Assembly (NCBI GenBank): GCA_011526095.1
Contig: WYBA01000313.1
Span: 1 to 64,000, forward strand
DNA: 64,000 nucleotides
From: Myxococcales bacterium
Lineage (GTDB): Bacteria > Myxococcota_A > Polyangia > Haliangiales > Haliangiaceae
Reading direction: 5' to 3'
Under the pieces are notes generated by a model. The model saw only the letters and a program-made list of their open reading frames with translations. It was not told the DNA's origin and did no database searches. Below, piece after piece: positions 39,833 to 48,769 of this stretch (its first letter is position 1; every line of letters begins with the position of its first letter). The position numbers were made by a program, and so were the translations under genes.

Positions 39833-41587
39833 TCAGGCCGGCGGCTCGAGCAACGGGGTCGCCATGATCTTCTCGACCAGGGCGCTGGTGGGCACGGTCG
39901 CCTTCGCCGCCGGCGCCTCGAGCAGCGCCTTGAGCACGCGCGGCACGTGGTACGGGTCGTCGAACTGGTCGGCCTTGACCTCGCTGTACGGCACGCCCAG
40001 CGCCTTGGCGCAGTCGCGCACCGACGAGCCGCGGTGACCGCCCGAGAACAGCAGCGCGATCGCGTCGACGCGGTAGGCGAGCTGGCGGAACGTCTGGGCC
40101 AGGTTGGCCCCGAGCTCGCCCGCCTCGTCACCGACGACGATCACGATCAGCTTGGTGTCCCCGGTCACCCGCAGGCCGTCGCGGTGCAGCGCCTGCACGG
40201 CCGCGCCGTGCATCGTGCCGCCCGCCGCCTTGATCGGCGCCAGCATGTGCTGGACCGCCGCGCGCGACGACGCCTTGGGGCGGAGCACCGTGCCCATGGT
40301 GTCGAACGCGGCGACGTGCAGCCGCTCGAGCGGGAACCCGGCCAGGATCTTCGACAGCACCTCCTTGGACTGCTCGATCGCGCCCTCCATCGAGCCCGAC
40401 TTGTCGATCAGGAACATCACGCGCACGTCGGCCTCGGTGGTGGCCTCGGCGACGGCGGCCTTGACCGCGTGATCCGCGGCCTCGACGAGCTTGTCCTTGA
40501 TCTCCTTGCTGCGGACGTTCTTGGCGATGTTGAGCGCGCGCTGGTCCGTCGCGGCGCGGATCGCGGCCTCCCACCGGTCCCGGATCTCGGGCACGACGAG
40601 CAGGCCGAGCTCCTCGAGCGTCGGCGTGAGCTGGCGCAGATCGCGATCGGACAGCGACGGCAGCAGCGCGACCATGATCGCGGGCGTGAGGCCGACGTCG
40701 GCGGGCAGCCGGCCGACGACCTCCTTGTAGGCGAGCCGGCGGGTCACGATCGACTCGCAGATCTCGGCCTCCGACAGCCCGTCGAACCGGTCCGACTTGC
40801 GCAGCTCCAGGCCGTCGAGGCCCATCGTGCGCCGGCCGTCCTTGGCCTGCGACTGCTTCCAGCCGAGGATCGCGAAGAACTCCTCGCTCTGCGGCTTGTA
40901 GCCGACCTTGCGCGCGATCGCCTTGATCGTCTCCTTGTAGCCGGCGCGGACCAGGCCCTCCAGCATCGGCCGGTTGGCCTCGCGCACCGCCAGCCACTTG
41001 GTCGCCGCCTTGGCCCAGCGGCCCATCGGGGCGCGCTTGGCCGCGGGATCGCCGATCCCGGCCTTGCGGTTGAGCTCGGCGATCGCCGGCGTCTCCAGCA
41101 GCTCCGCGACGCGCAGCACCGCCTTGGGCGTCAGCATGCGCACGCTCTTCTTCTGGTAGTGCAGGACCATCGCCTCGCCGACGCGGCGGTAGTCGTCGTC
41201 GTGGAACGCGACCTCGCCGTCGTCGTCGTGGACCGGCGCGCCCGAGGCGCCCTGGACCAGCATCAGCGCCGCGCACGCGACCTTGAGGTCACGCCAGTCG
41301 GTCTCGACCAGCGCGTACGACGCGAAGTGCGCCGCGAGCTTGGCGTTGAGCCGGTAGATGTCGAGCAGCCGGCGGTACAGCTCGGCCGCGGCCGGCACGA
41401 ACAGGCCGGGCGCGACCGGCTGGCCGCCGCGCGCCTTGGCGCCGCGCGCCGGGTGCCAGGTGCCGCCGACGTCGAGGCCGGGGCGGTTGTGCCACAGGTG
41501 AGCCGACGACGACAGGACCAGGTCGAGCAGGCGCTCGGCCGGGCCCATCTGCTCCTCGGGCAGGGGCGTGGTGCGGGGCGTGGTCAT
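39833..41587 (-). CDS. vWA protein with helical N-terminus, possibly TROVE/Ro60-like
   Basis: The product has 584 residues from ATG 41587, with GAGG upstream. Residues 380-560 are a vWA domain with a complete MIDAS: D395-K-S397-G-S399, a Thr in GGTMHG and an Asp in VVGDEAGE. The preceding 370 residues are helical (MGRWAKAATKWLAVREANRP, ICESIVTRRLAYKEVVGRLP), the order seen in Ro60 proteins, where a ring of TROVE helices precedes vWA. TROVE identity is tentative because I see no decisive motif; other vWA-helical families are possible. It is the first gene of the operon, 73 bp from the tRNA-like RNA. Confidence 0.65.
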   Translation of the reverse strand: MTTPRTTPLPEEQMGPAERLLDLVLSSSAHLWHNRPGLDVGGTWHPARGAKARGGQPVAPGLFVPAAAELYRRLLDIYRLNAKLAAHFASYALVETDWRDLKVACAALMLVQGASGAPVHDDDGEVAFHDDDYRRVGEAMVLHYQKKSVRMLTPKAVLRVAELLETPAIAELNRKAGIGDPAAKRAPMGRWAKAATKWLAVREANRPMLEGLVRAGYKETIKAIARKVGYKPQSEEFFAILGWKQSQAKDGRRTMGLDGLELRKSDRFDGLSEAEICESIVTRRLAYKEVVGRLPADVGLTPAIMVALLPSLSDRDLRQLTPTLEELGLLVVPEIRDRWEAAIRAATDQRALNIAKNVRSKEIKDKLVEAADHAVKAAVAEATTEADVRVMFLIDKSGSMEGAIEQSKEVLSKILAGFPLERLHVAAFDTMGTVLRPKASSRAAVQHMLAPIKAAGGTMHGAAVQALHRDGLRVTGDTKLIVIVVGDEAGELGANLAQTFRQLAYRVDAIALLFSGGHRGSSVRDCAKALGVPYSEVKADQFDDPYHVPRVLKALLEAPAAKATVPTSALVEKIMATPLLEPPA

Positions 41588-41660
41588 GGGGAACCTCGAG
41601 GGTAGGACAGTTTGAGGGGAGCGAGAGAAGGTGGGCGCGTCCGAGTGGCGAGAGCGCGAG

Positions 41661-41734
41661 TGGTGTTGGGAGCGGGAGTCGAACCCGCACACTCAGTCGC
41701 GCAGACTGATGCTCTGCCATTGAGCTATTCCGAC
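41661..41734 (-). tRNA. tRNA-like RNA with encoded CCA (anticodon GCG)
   Basis: Read on the minus strand it folds as a cloverleaf. The D stem (GCTC/GAGC), anticodon stem (TCAGT/ACTGA) and T stem (GCGGG/CCCGC, with loop TTCGACT) are fully paired. T8-A9 and an encoded ACCA end are present. Three features are unusual: the acceptor stem GTCGGAA/TCCCAAC has C.A mismatches at positions 3-70 and 6-67; the anticodon GCG (Arg CGC) is rare in bacteria, which normally read CGC with an ACG-derived tRNA; and base 37 is C rather than a purine. It lies 73 bp upstream of the vWA gene, same strand. It may be a tRNA-like partner RNA instead of a translating tRNA. Confidence 0.8.
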
Positions 41735-42041
41735 TTTGCGTGTGGGCTCACGCCGGGCGGACGCGCCCGAAACGAGGTTGGCCGAGGGATGGAGCCGCGG
41801 CCGAAACGACGAAGGCCGCCCGACGGCGGCCTTCGTGCAGCGCACGGCAGGTGCGCGGGGCGAGGTCGCCGCTAGCCTCTGTCGAGGACGTCCTTCGTCG
41901 ACGCGAAGGTTCGCGTCGCGAGCGGATGGTTGGCTGGGCGCTGCATGGGTGAGTTGCACTCTACGGACGCCGACGACGAACTCAAGATCTATTTTCCTCC
42001 GCGCGGTGGCAAACCGCGGCGCGCGCGATAGGGTCGGCGCG
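41735..42041. other. Non-coding gap with strong hairpins upstream of tRNA-like RNA
   Basis: No gene is supported; frames crossing the region look random. An 11-bp perfect hairpin, CGAAGGCCGCC/GGCGGCCTTCG with CGAC loop, lies at 41810-41835. A 9-bp hairpin, CGACGCGAA/TTCGCGTCG, lies at 41899-41918. This region must carry the promoters for the divergent operon and ferredoxin gene. The hairpins may be termination or attenuation structures, or parts of a small RNA. None has a clear T-run. Confidence 0.5.
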
Positions 42042-42506
42042 ATGTCCAAGGTCCCCACCCGCTCGCCCACCCACCGCGACCTCGAGCTCGACCGCCTCGC
42101 CGGCCTCGGCATGGAGGTCGAGGAGCTCGGCGCCGACGGCCCGATCGACGTCGACGCGATGCTCGACCTCGCCGCCGATCGCGGCAAGCCGGTGAGCCAC
42201 TACTACGCGGCCGCCGCGCTCGCCGCCGAGGTCGAGCTGGCGAGCGGCCGGCCGGCGAAGGTGATCGTGTGCGCCGGCAAGTGCCAGGCGTGGGGCGCCC
42301 TGCCCGTGCTCGACCGCGTCGCCGAGCTGTGGGAGGAGCGCCGCGACCGCAAGCAGACGCTGTTCGATGTCGGGGTGCGCAGCTGCCTGGACCGCTGCGA
42401 TTAGGCCGCCGCCTGCGAGGTCCGGGGCCCGGGCGGCGCCGCGGTCATCACCGAGGCCACGCCGGACAAGGTCGCGGACGCCCTCGCCGCCGTCCTCGCT
42501 GACTGA
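42042..42506 (+). pseudogene. Thioredoxin-like [2Fe-2S] ferredoxin gene with in-frame TAG
   Basis: The reading frame starts at ATG 42042. After VCAGKCQAWG and a CLDRCD Cys motif it meets TAG at 42402-42404. In the same frame it continues for 34 more codons as AAACEVRGPGGAAVITEA..., ending at TGA 42504-42506. The continuation reads like the missing C-terminal strand and helix of the thioredoxin-like ferredoxin fold, where CLxxC is normally followed by GP and V/I residues. A point nonsense mutation, sequencing error or readthrough are all possible. A 120-residue product from the first stop would lack the last strand. Confidence 0.7.
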
Positions 42507-42586
42507 GGCGTTCTCTCCCGGCGGGGCCGGGCCGGGAATGCCCAGCGGCTGCCCGGGGTTGGGACCAGTGCTAGGGTGCCCCCGCC

Positions 42587-43276
42587 GTGTCCCTCGTCCG
42601 CCTCGAGAAGATCAACAAGTACTACCGCGTCGGCGCGCACTCGCTGCACGTCCTGCGCGACGTGGAGATGTCGATCGACGAGGGCGAGATGGTGTCGATC
42701 ATGGGCGCCTCGGGCTCGGGCAAGTCGACCCTGCTCAACATCCTGGGCATCCTCGACGCCTACGACGGCGGCAAGTACTGGCTCGGTGACACGCTGATCC
42801 AGCACCTCGGCGAGCGCCAGGCGGCGCAGTACCGCAACAAGTTCATCGGCTTCATCTTCCAGAGCTTCAACCTGCTGCCGTTCAAGACCGCGGTCGAGAA
42901 CGTCGCGCTGCCGCTCTATTACCAGGGCGTGTCGCGGCGCAAGCGCAACCGGATCGCGGCGCAGTACCTCGAGCGCGTCGGGCTGCTCGACTGGGCCGAT
43001 CACCGGCCGAGCGAGATGTCCGGCGGCCAGAAGCAGCGCGTCGCGATCGCGCGCGCGCTGATCGCCAAGCCGCGGCTGATCCTCGCCGACGAGCCGACCG
43101 GCGCCCTCGACTCCGAGACCAGCCACCAGATCATGGACCTGCTCACGGAGATCCACCAGACCGGCATCACGCTGGTGGTCGTCACCCACGAGGCCGACGT
43201 CGCGGCGCGGACCCAGCGGACGATCCGGCTGCGCGACGGCAAGATCGTCGACACCCCGGTCGCCGCCGCGAGCTGA
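42587..43276 (+). CDS. ABC transporter ATP-binding protein, MacB/LolD type
   Basis: The product has 229 residues from GTG 42587. Walker A GASGSGKST, Q-loop IFQSFNLLPF, signature SGGQKQRVAIARAL, Walker B LILADEPTGALDSE and H-loop VVTHE are all intact. The sequence is of the MacB/LolD class. It energises the two permeases encoded next; the first permease starts 1 bp after its stop. Confidence 0.96.
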   Translation: MSLVRLEKINKYYRVGAHSLHVLRDVEMSIDEGEMVSIMGASGSGKSTLLNILGILDAYDGGKYWLGDTLIQHLGERQAAQYRNKFIGFIFQSFNLLPFKTAVENVALPLYYQGVSRRKRNRIAAQYLERVGLLDWADHRPSEMSGGQKQRVAIARALIAKPRLILADEPTGALDSETSHQIMDLLTEIHQTGITLVVVTHEADVAARTQRTIRLRDGKIVDTPVAAAS

Positions 43277-43277
43277 C

Positions 43278-44525
43278 ATGTTCTCGCTCGACCGCTGGCA
43301 GGAGATCTTCGAGACGCTGTGGCGCAACAAGCTGCGCACGGCGCTCACCGCGTTCAGCATGGCGTGGGGGATCTTCATGCTCGTCGTGCTGCTCGGGCTC
43401 GGCAACGGCATGCAGACCGGCGTCGAGTCCGGGTTCGCCGACGACGCGACCAACTCGGTGTGGATGTTCGGCGGCCAGACGTCGAAGCCCGCCAAGGGCC
43501 TGCCGGTCGGCCGCCGCGTCGTGTTCGCCAACCCCGACGTCGACAAGATCGACGCGTTCCCCGAGGTCGACCACATCACCGGACGGTTCGGGATCCGCGG
43601 CGGCGGCCCGTTCGGCGGCGAGAGCATGGTGCGCGCCGGCCCCAAGGCCCAGGCGTTCGACGTCCGCGCCGTGCACCCGGGCCACCTCTACCTCGAGCGC
43701 ACGGAGATGAAGGCCGGGCGCTACCTCAACGACGAGGACATCGCCCACCGCCGCAAGGTCGCCGTCGTCGGCATCCCGGTCGCGACGTTCCTGTTCGGGA
43801 CGACCGACGTGATCGGCCGGTGGATCGAGATCAACCGCGTCCCGTTCGCGATCGTCGGCGTGTTCGACGACGCCGGCGGCGAGGGCGAGCAGAAGAAGGT
43901 CTACCTCCCGATCACCACCGCGCAGGCCGCGTTCAACGGCGCCGACCGCGTCAACATGATCATGTTCACCGTCGGCGACGCGGGCGTCGAGGAGTCCAAG
44001 GAGATCGCCGACCGCGCCGTGGCCCACCTCGCCGAGGCGCACCACTTCGCCCCCGCGGACAAGCAGGCCGTGCGCGTCCGCAACAACGTCGAGAACTTCG
44101 CCCAGTTCCAGCAGATGTTCACGATGATCGCGGTGTTCGTGATGTTGATGGCGGCCTGCACGATCGTCGCGGGCGTGATCGGCGTGTCGAACATCATGAT
44201 GATCGTCGTGCGCGAGCGAACCAAGGAGATCGGCGTGCGCAAGGCACTGGGCGCGACGCCCGCCGCGATCATCGGCTCGATCGTCCAGGAGGCGATCTTC
44301 CTGACGGCGGTCGCCGGCCTCGCCGGCCTGGTGGCGGGCGTCGCGCTGCTGACGGCGATCGGCGCGATGGTACCGCCGGGCGAGATGTTCGGGACGCCGC
44401 GGATCGACCTCGACGTCGCGCTGTACGCCACCGCGATCCTGATCGGAGCCGGCGCGCTCGCCGGGTTCTTCCCGGCGCGCGCCGCCGCCAAGGTCAACCC
44501 GATCGTCGCGCTGAGGGACGAATGA
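43278..44525 (+). CDS. ABC transporter permease, MacB-type
   Basis: The product has 415 residues. A MacB-type layout is seen: one N-terminal membrane helix after RNKLRTALTAFSMAWGIFML, a periplasmic domain of about 230 residues, then three C-terminal helices with IGVSNIMMIVVRERTKEIGVRKALGA. That VRERTKEIGVRKALGA sequence is the FtsX-family signature before the second helix. It should pair with the next permease as a heterodimer. Confidence 0.93.
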   Translation: MFSLDRWQEIFETLWRNKLRTALTAFSMAWGIFMLVVLLGLGNGMQTGVESGFADDATNSVWMFGGQTSKPAKGLPVGRRVVFANPDVDKIDAFPEVDHITGRFGIRGGGPFGGESMVRAGPKAQAFDVRAVHPGHLYLERTEMKAGRYLNDEDIAHRRKVAVVGIPVATFLFGTTDVIGRWIEINRVPFAIVGVFDDAGGEGEQKKVYLPITTAQAAFNGADRVNMIMFTVGDAGVEESKEIADRAVAHLAEAHHFAPADKQAVRVRNNVENFAQFQQMFTMIAVFVMLMAACTIVAGVIGVSNIMMIVVRERTKEIGVRKALGATPAAIIGSIVQEAIFLTAVAGLAGLVAGVALLTAIGAMVPPGEMFGTPRIDLDVALYATAILIGAGALAGFFPARAAAKVNPIVALRDE

Positions 44526-44544
44526 GCCGCGGCGAGGCCCAGCC

Positions 44545-45804
44545 ATGATGGTCGACCTCGACGACTGGCAGGAGGTGTTCGCGACGCTGCGCAAGAACCG
44601 GCTGCGCACGTGGTTGACCGGCCTCGGCGTGTTCCTGGGCGTGCTGATCCTGATGATCATGGTCGGGTTCGGCAGCGCGCTCGAGGGCGGCATCCGGAAG
44701 AAGATGGCCGGGTTCGCGGCCAACGCCGTGTTCGTGTGGGGCCAGCGCACGACGATGCCTTACGCCGGCCTGCCGCCGAACCGCCAGGTCACGTACGACA
44801 ACGGCGATGTCGACGCGCTGCGCCGCCTCCCCGGGATCGAGCACCTCGCGCCGCGCAACCAGCTCCGCGGGTTCATGGGCGGGTTCAACGTCAAGTACCA
44901 GGGCAAGACCGGCGCCTTCTCGGTCGCCGGCGACTACCCCGCGTTCCAGCACGTCAACCTGCCGCAGATGAAGGCGGGCCGGTACCTCAACGACCTCGAC
45001 CTCGAGCAGCGGCGCAAGATCGCCGTGATCGGCACCGGCGTGGTCGAGCAGCTCTACGCGCCGGGCAAGGATCCGATCGGCACCTACCTCGAGATCAGCG
45101 GCGTCTACTTCCAGGTCGTCGGCGTGTTCGGCACGCGCCAGACCGGCCAGCAGGCGGACCGCACGCTCAACACGATCCACGTCCCGTTCACGACGTTCCA
45201 GCAGGCGTTCAACTACGGCGACCGCGTCGGCTGGTTCGCGATCACCGGCAAGCCCGACGTGTCCGCGGCCGAGCTCGAGCGCGAGATCCGCGCGACCCTG
45301 GCGCAGCGCCACAAGATCGCCCCCGACGACGAGATGGCGATCGGCACGTTCAACACCGGCAAGGAGTTCGCCAAGATGACCAAGCTGTTCGTGGTCATCA
45401 ACGCGGTACTCGGGATCGCCGGGCTGATGACGCTGGCGGCCGGGGTCGTCGGCGTCACCAACATCATGCTGATCAGCGTCCGCGAGCGGACCAAGGAGAT
45501 CGGCGTGCGCAAGGCGCTCGGCGCGACGCCGCTGACGATCGTCCGCATGATCGTCTCCGAGGCGCTCGTGCTGACCGTGATCGCCGGCTACCTCGGGCTC
45601 GTCGCCGGGATCGCCGCGCTCGAGGGCTTCGCCGCGGTGATCGCGCGCGCCGGCGACTCGCTGCCGTTCGCCCCGCCCGACGTCGGCCTCGGGGTCGCCG
45701 TCGGGGCCGCCTCCGTCCTCGTCGTGTTCGGCGCCCTCGCGGGCGTCATCCCGGCGTACCACGCCGCCAAGATCCAGCCCGTCGAAGCCCTGCGCACCGA
45801 GTAG
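44545..45804 (+). CDS. ABC transporter permease, MacB-type (second)
   Basis: The product has 419 residues with the same layout as its neighbour: RKNRLRTWLTGLGVFLGV before the first helix and VTNIMLISVRERTKEIGVRKALGA before the C-terminal helices. A double ATG marks the start. It lies 19 bp after the first permease, so the operon encodes two permease subunits rather than a single fused MacB. The periplasmic domains differ enough to suggest distinct roles. Confidence 0.93.
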   Translation: MMVDLDDWQEVFATLRKNRLRTWLTGLGVFLGVLILMIMVGFGSALEGGIRKKMAGFAANAVFVWGQRTTMPYAGLPPNRQVTYDNGDVDALRRLPGIEHLAPRNQLRGFMGGFNVKYQGKTGAFSVAGDYPAFQHVNLPQMKAGRYLNDLDLEQRRKIAVIGTGVVEQLYAPGKDPIGTYLEISGVYFQVVGVFGTRQTGQQADRTLNTIHVPFTTFQQAFNYGDRVGWFAITGKPDVSAAELEREIRATLAQRHKIAPDDEMAIGTFNTGKEFAKMTKLFVVINAVLGIAGLMTLAAGVVGVTNIMLISVRERTKEIGVRKALGATPLTIVRMIVSEALVLTVIAGYLGLVAGIAALEGFAAVIARAGDSLPFAPPDVGLGVAVGAASVLVVFGALAGVIPAYHAAKIQPVEALRTE

Positions 45805-45812
45805 GACCTGCC

Positions 45813-46964
45813 ATGAAACGCCTCGCCCCGCTGCTGCTCCTCGTCGCGTTCCTCGCCCTCGTCGCGGGCGCGTTCTGGTTCCTCTACACCAAGTCGCAGA
45901 AGCCGCCGACCAAGTTCTCGACCGAGCAGGCCGAGACCCGGGACATCGTCCGCAAGACGGTGGCGACCGGCGCGATCGTGCCGCGCCAGGAGGTCGAGGT
46001 GAAGCCGCGCGTGTCGGGCGTGCTCGAGTCGATCAGCGTCGAGCCGGGCCAGATGGTCAAGCGCGGCGACCCGATCGCCAAGGTCCAGATCGTCCCCAAC
46101 GCGGTCAACCTCAACCGCGCCGAGTCCGAGGTGCGCGCCGCGCAGATCGCGTTCCAGAACGCCAAGCGCGAGCTCGAGCGCAACCAGGGGCTGTTCGCCC
46201 AGGGCGTGATCTCGGAGGCCGAGCTCGCGACGTGGAAGACGCAGTTCCAGATGGCGCGCCAGGAGCTCGACGCGGCGTCGAGCAACCTCCAGCTGGTCAA
46301 GGAGGGCGCGACGCGCGCCGCGGGCAAGGACTCGAACATCGTCGTCGTGTCGACCGTCGACGGCATGGTGATCGACGTGCCGGTCAAGGTCGGCTACTCG
46401 GTGATCGAGTCGAACAACTTCAACGCCGGCACCACGATTGCGGTCGTCGCGAACATGGGCGACATGATCTTCCAGGGCCAGGTCGACGAGTCCGAGGTCG
46501 GCAAGATCCGCGAGAAGATGAAGCTCGAGATCAAGATCGGCGCGCTCGAGAAGGAGCAGTTCGAGGGCGAGCTCGAGTACATCGCGCCCAAGGGCAAGGA
46601 GATCGACGGCGCGATCCAGTTCGAGATCAAGGCGGCGATCAAGAAGCGCGACGACGTGTTCATCCGCGCCGGCTACTCGGCCAATGCGGACATCGTGCTC
46701 GAGGACCGGCGTGGCGTGCTCGCGATCCGCGAGGCGCTGCTGCAGTTCGACGGCGACAAGAAGTTCGTCGAGGTCGAGGTCGGGCCGCAGAAGTTCGAGC
46801 GCCGCGACGTCGAGGTCGGGCTGTCCGACGGCATCCACGTCGAGGTCAAGGCGGGCGTCACGCCCGAGGACAAGCTCAAGGTCCCGGGTAACGCCGGGCC
46901 GCCCGGGATGGGCGGCGGCGGGCGCGGCGGGTTCGGCGGCGGGCCGCCGCGCCGGGCGCGCTGA
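45813..46964 (+). CDS. Periplasmic adaptor (MacA/HlyD-family)
   Basis: The product has 383 residues from ATG 45813. An N-terminal membrane anchor is followed by a lipoyl half (VEVKPRVSGVLESISVEPGQMVKRGD), a helical hairpin (NRAESEVRAAQIAFQNAKRE), the second lipoyl half (VVVSTVDGMVIDVPVKVG) and beta-barrel and membrane-proximal parts. A Gly-rich tail ends the protein. It would link the two-permease ABC transporter to an outer-membrane channel. No TolC-like gene lies in the window. Confidence 0.92.
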   Translation: MKRLAPLLLLVAFLALVAGAFWFLYTKSQKPPTKFSTEQAETRDIVRKTVATGAIVPRQEVEVKPRVSGVLESISVEPGQMVKRGDPIAKVQIVPNAVNLNRAESEVRAAQIAFQNAKRELERNQGLFAQGVISEAELATWKTQFQMARQELDAASSNLQLVKEGATRAAGKDSNIVVVSTVDGMVIDVPVKVGYSVIESNNFNAGTTIAVVANMGDMIFQGQVDESEVGKIREKMKLEIKIGALEKEQFEGELEYIAPKGKEIDGAIQFEIKAAIKKRDDVFIRAGYSANADIVLEDRRGVLAIREALLQFDGDKKFVEVEVGPQKFERRDVEVGLSDGIHVEVKAGVTPEDKLKVPGNAGPPGMGGGGRGGFGGGPPRRAR

Positions 46965-47035
46965 GCCGAGCGAAGCGAGGCGACCTCCGTACAGGCGCCG
47001 CGAGCCCGTCTGCGGGCGAGCAAGCCGATCGACCG

Positions 47036-48709
47036 TCACGACGATCGAGGTGGCGGGCCGCCGGCGGCGACGGGCTCGGCCGTCGCGGCGCGGTCGCCGC
47101 GGTCGGCGCGGTCGCCGCGGTCGGGCGCCCGCTCGGCCGCCGGCGCGACGACCGGCTTGCCGACGGTCACCGTCAGCGCGACGCCGAGCTCCTCCTGGAA
47201 CAGGTCGGCCTTGCGGACGAGCTGTGCGTCGTCGCGCCCCGGGCCGTCCCGCGTGATCAGGTCGAGCGCGATCGTGTCGCCGACGCGCCCGACGACGATC
47301 GCCTCGACGCGCTGGCGGTGGCCGGAGTCGAGCGAATCGGCCAGCCGGAGCAGCGCGGCGAGCCGGCGGACCTGGCCGCGACGATCCTTGGGCAGCGACG
47401 CCTCCGCGATCACCTTGCGCAGATCGCTGGTCGACTTGCGGTGGCAGCGCGCGAGCAGCGCGACCATCTCGCGCTGGACGCCCTCGAGCCCGGGGATGCG
47501 GCCCCACCGGATCATGTACTCGGAGTGCTTGTGGTGGCCGCGCGCGTTGACCACCTCGCCGACGTCGTGGAGCAGCGCCGCGACCTCGAGCACGACCCCG
47601 AGCTCGTCGGGGAGCTGGTGGACGTCACGGAGCTGGTGGAACAGCGAGCGCGCGAGCTTGCGCACCTGCTCGCCGTGGGTCGTGTCGTGGTCGACGCGGC
47701 TGGCGAAGCTGCGCGCGGCGGTGAGCAGCGCCTTGTCGACCGCGCCCTCGGCGCGCGCCCGCTCCTCGGCGGCGGCCTCGGCGAGCTCGAGCAGCACCGC
47801 CTCGCGGATCCCGACGCCGGGCGCGTGGAGGCGCTGCAGGGCGAGCTGGCGCCCGACGGTCGCGAGCACGAGCGCGGCGACGCCGATCACCTCGGCGCGA
47901 TCGCGGCGGATCGCGTAGCGCTCCATCCGCGCGTCGACGTCGAGCCCCAGCAGGTCGGGCAGCGCGCGCTCGAGCGCCGCGAGCTCGAACCCGGGCGCCG
48001 TCCCGTCGCCGTCGCCGACGATCCTCGCCAGCGCGTCGGCGTTGCCGCCGCACGCCGCCGCGACGCCGAGATCCGAGGCGCGCGCCGGCAGCACGCTCTG
48101 GACGACGGTGGCGGCGTAGCGCCGGACCATGCCGGCCTCGGCCTCGCCGATCGCGCCGGTGAGGCCGAAGCTCTCGAGCAGGCGCACCGTGCCGATCGGC
48201 AGCGAGTAGCCGCGCCACGCCTGGCCCGCGCGCAGGTTGACCTCGAGGCTGCCGCCCCCGAGGTCGAGGATGCAGCGCGGCGGCTGGGCGCCGGCCGCGG
48301 TGGCGGCGTGGACGACGGCCTTGCGGACCAGGCGCGCCTCCTCGTCGCCGTCGATGATCTCGAGCTCGATCCCGGCCTCGTGGTAGAGGCGGTGGAGCAA
48401 CACGTCGCGGTTGGCGGCGGCGCGGACCGCGCTGGTCGCGACCGCGCGGTAGATCTCGACGCCGTGGCGATCGAACAGCTCGCGGAAGTGGATGAACGCG
48501 GCGACCGCCTCGTCGATCGTCCGCGGCGCCAGCTCGCCGCGGGTGAACGCGCCGGTGCCGAGCCGGACCGGGACGCGCTCGGCCTCGACCCGCATCAGCT
48601 CGGGCCCGTGACCGCCCGGGCGCCGGACGTCGCCGGTGAGCTCGGCGACCACGACGCGGATCGCGTTGGAGCCCGCGTCGATCGCGCCGAGGGTGAGGCG
48701 GCCGGACAT
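47036..48709 (-). CDS. Ppx/GppA phosphatase with HD-like C-terminal domain
   Basis: The product has 557 residues from ATG 48709; a GTG at 48727 adds six residues. The ASKHA phosphatase fold shows AIDAGSNAIRVVVAEL, then CILDLGGGSLEVNLR and a later AAACGGNADAL. The C-terminal half has HDVGEVVNARGHHKHSEYMIRW, resembling the HD-type domain fused to exopolyphosphatase in other bacteria. It hydrolyses polyphosphate and/or pppGpp. Substrate preference cannot be read from the sequence. Confidence 0.93.
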   Translation of the reverse strand: MSGRLTLGAIDAGSNAIRVVVAELTGDVRRPGGHGPELMRVEAERVPVRLGTGAFTRGELAPRTIDEAVAAFIHFRELFDRHGVEIYRAVATSAVRAAANRDVLLHRLYHEAGIELEIIDGDEEARLVRKAVVHAATAAGAQPPRCILDLGGGSLEVNLRAGQAWRGYSLPIGTVRLLESFGLTGAIGEAEAGMVRRYAATVVQSVLPARASDLGVAAACGGNADALARIVGDGDGTAPGFELAALERALPDLLGLDVDARMERYAIRRDRAEVIGVAALVLATVGRQLALQRLHAPGVGIREAVLLELAEAAAEERARAEGAVDKALLTAARSFASRVDHDTTHGEQVRKLARSLFHQLRDVHQLPDELGVVLEVAALLHDVGEVVNARGHHKHSEYMIRWGRIPGLEGVQREMVALLARCHRKSTSDLRKVIAEASLPKDRRGQVRRLAALLRLADSLDSGHRQRVEAIVVGRVGDTIALDLITRDGPGRDDAQLVRKADLFQEELGVALTVTVGKPVVAPAAERAPDRGDRADRGDRAATAEPVAAGGPPPRSS

Positions 48710-48769
48710 CGCAACCGAAGGTAACACGACGGCCGCCGTCGTCGCGGACGCGGCGCCGGGCCTGGCCGC

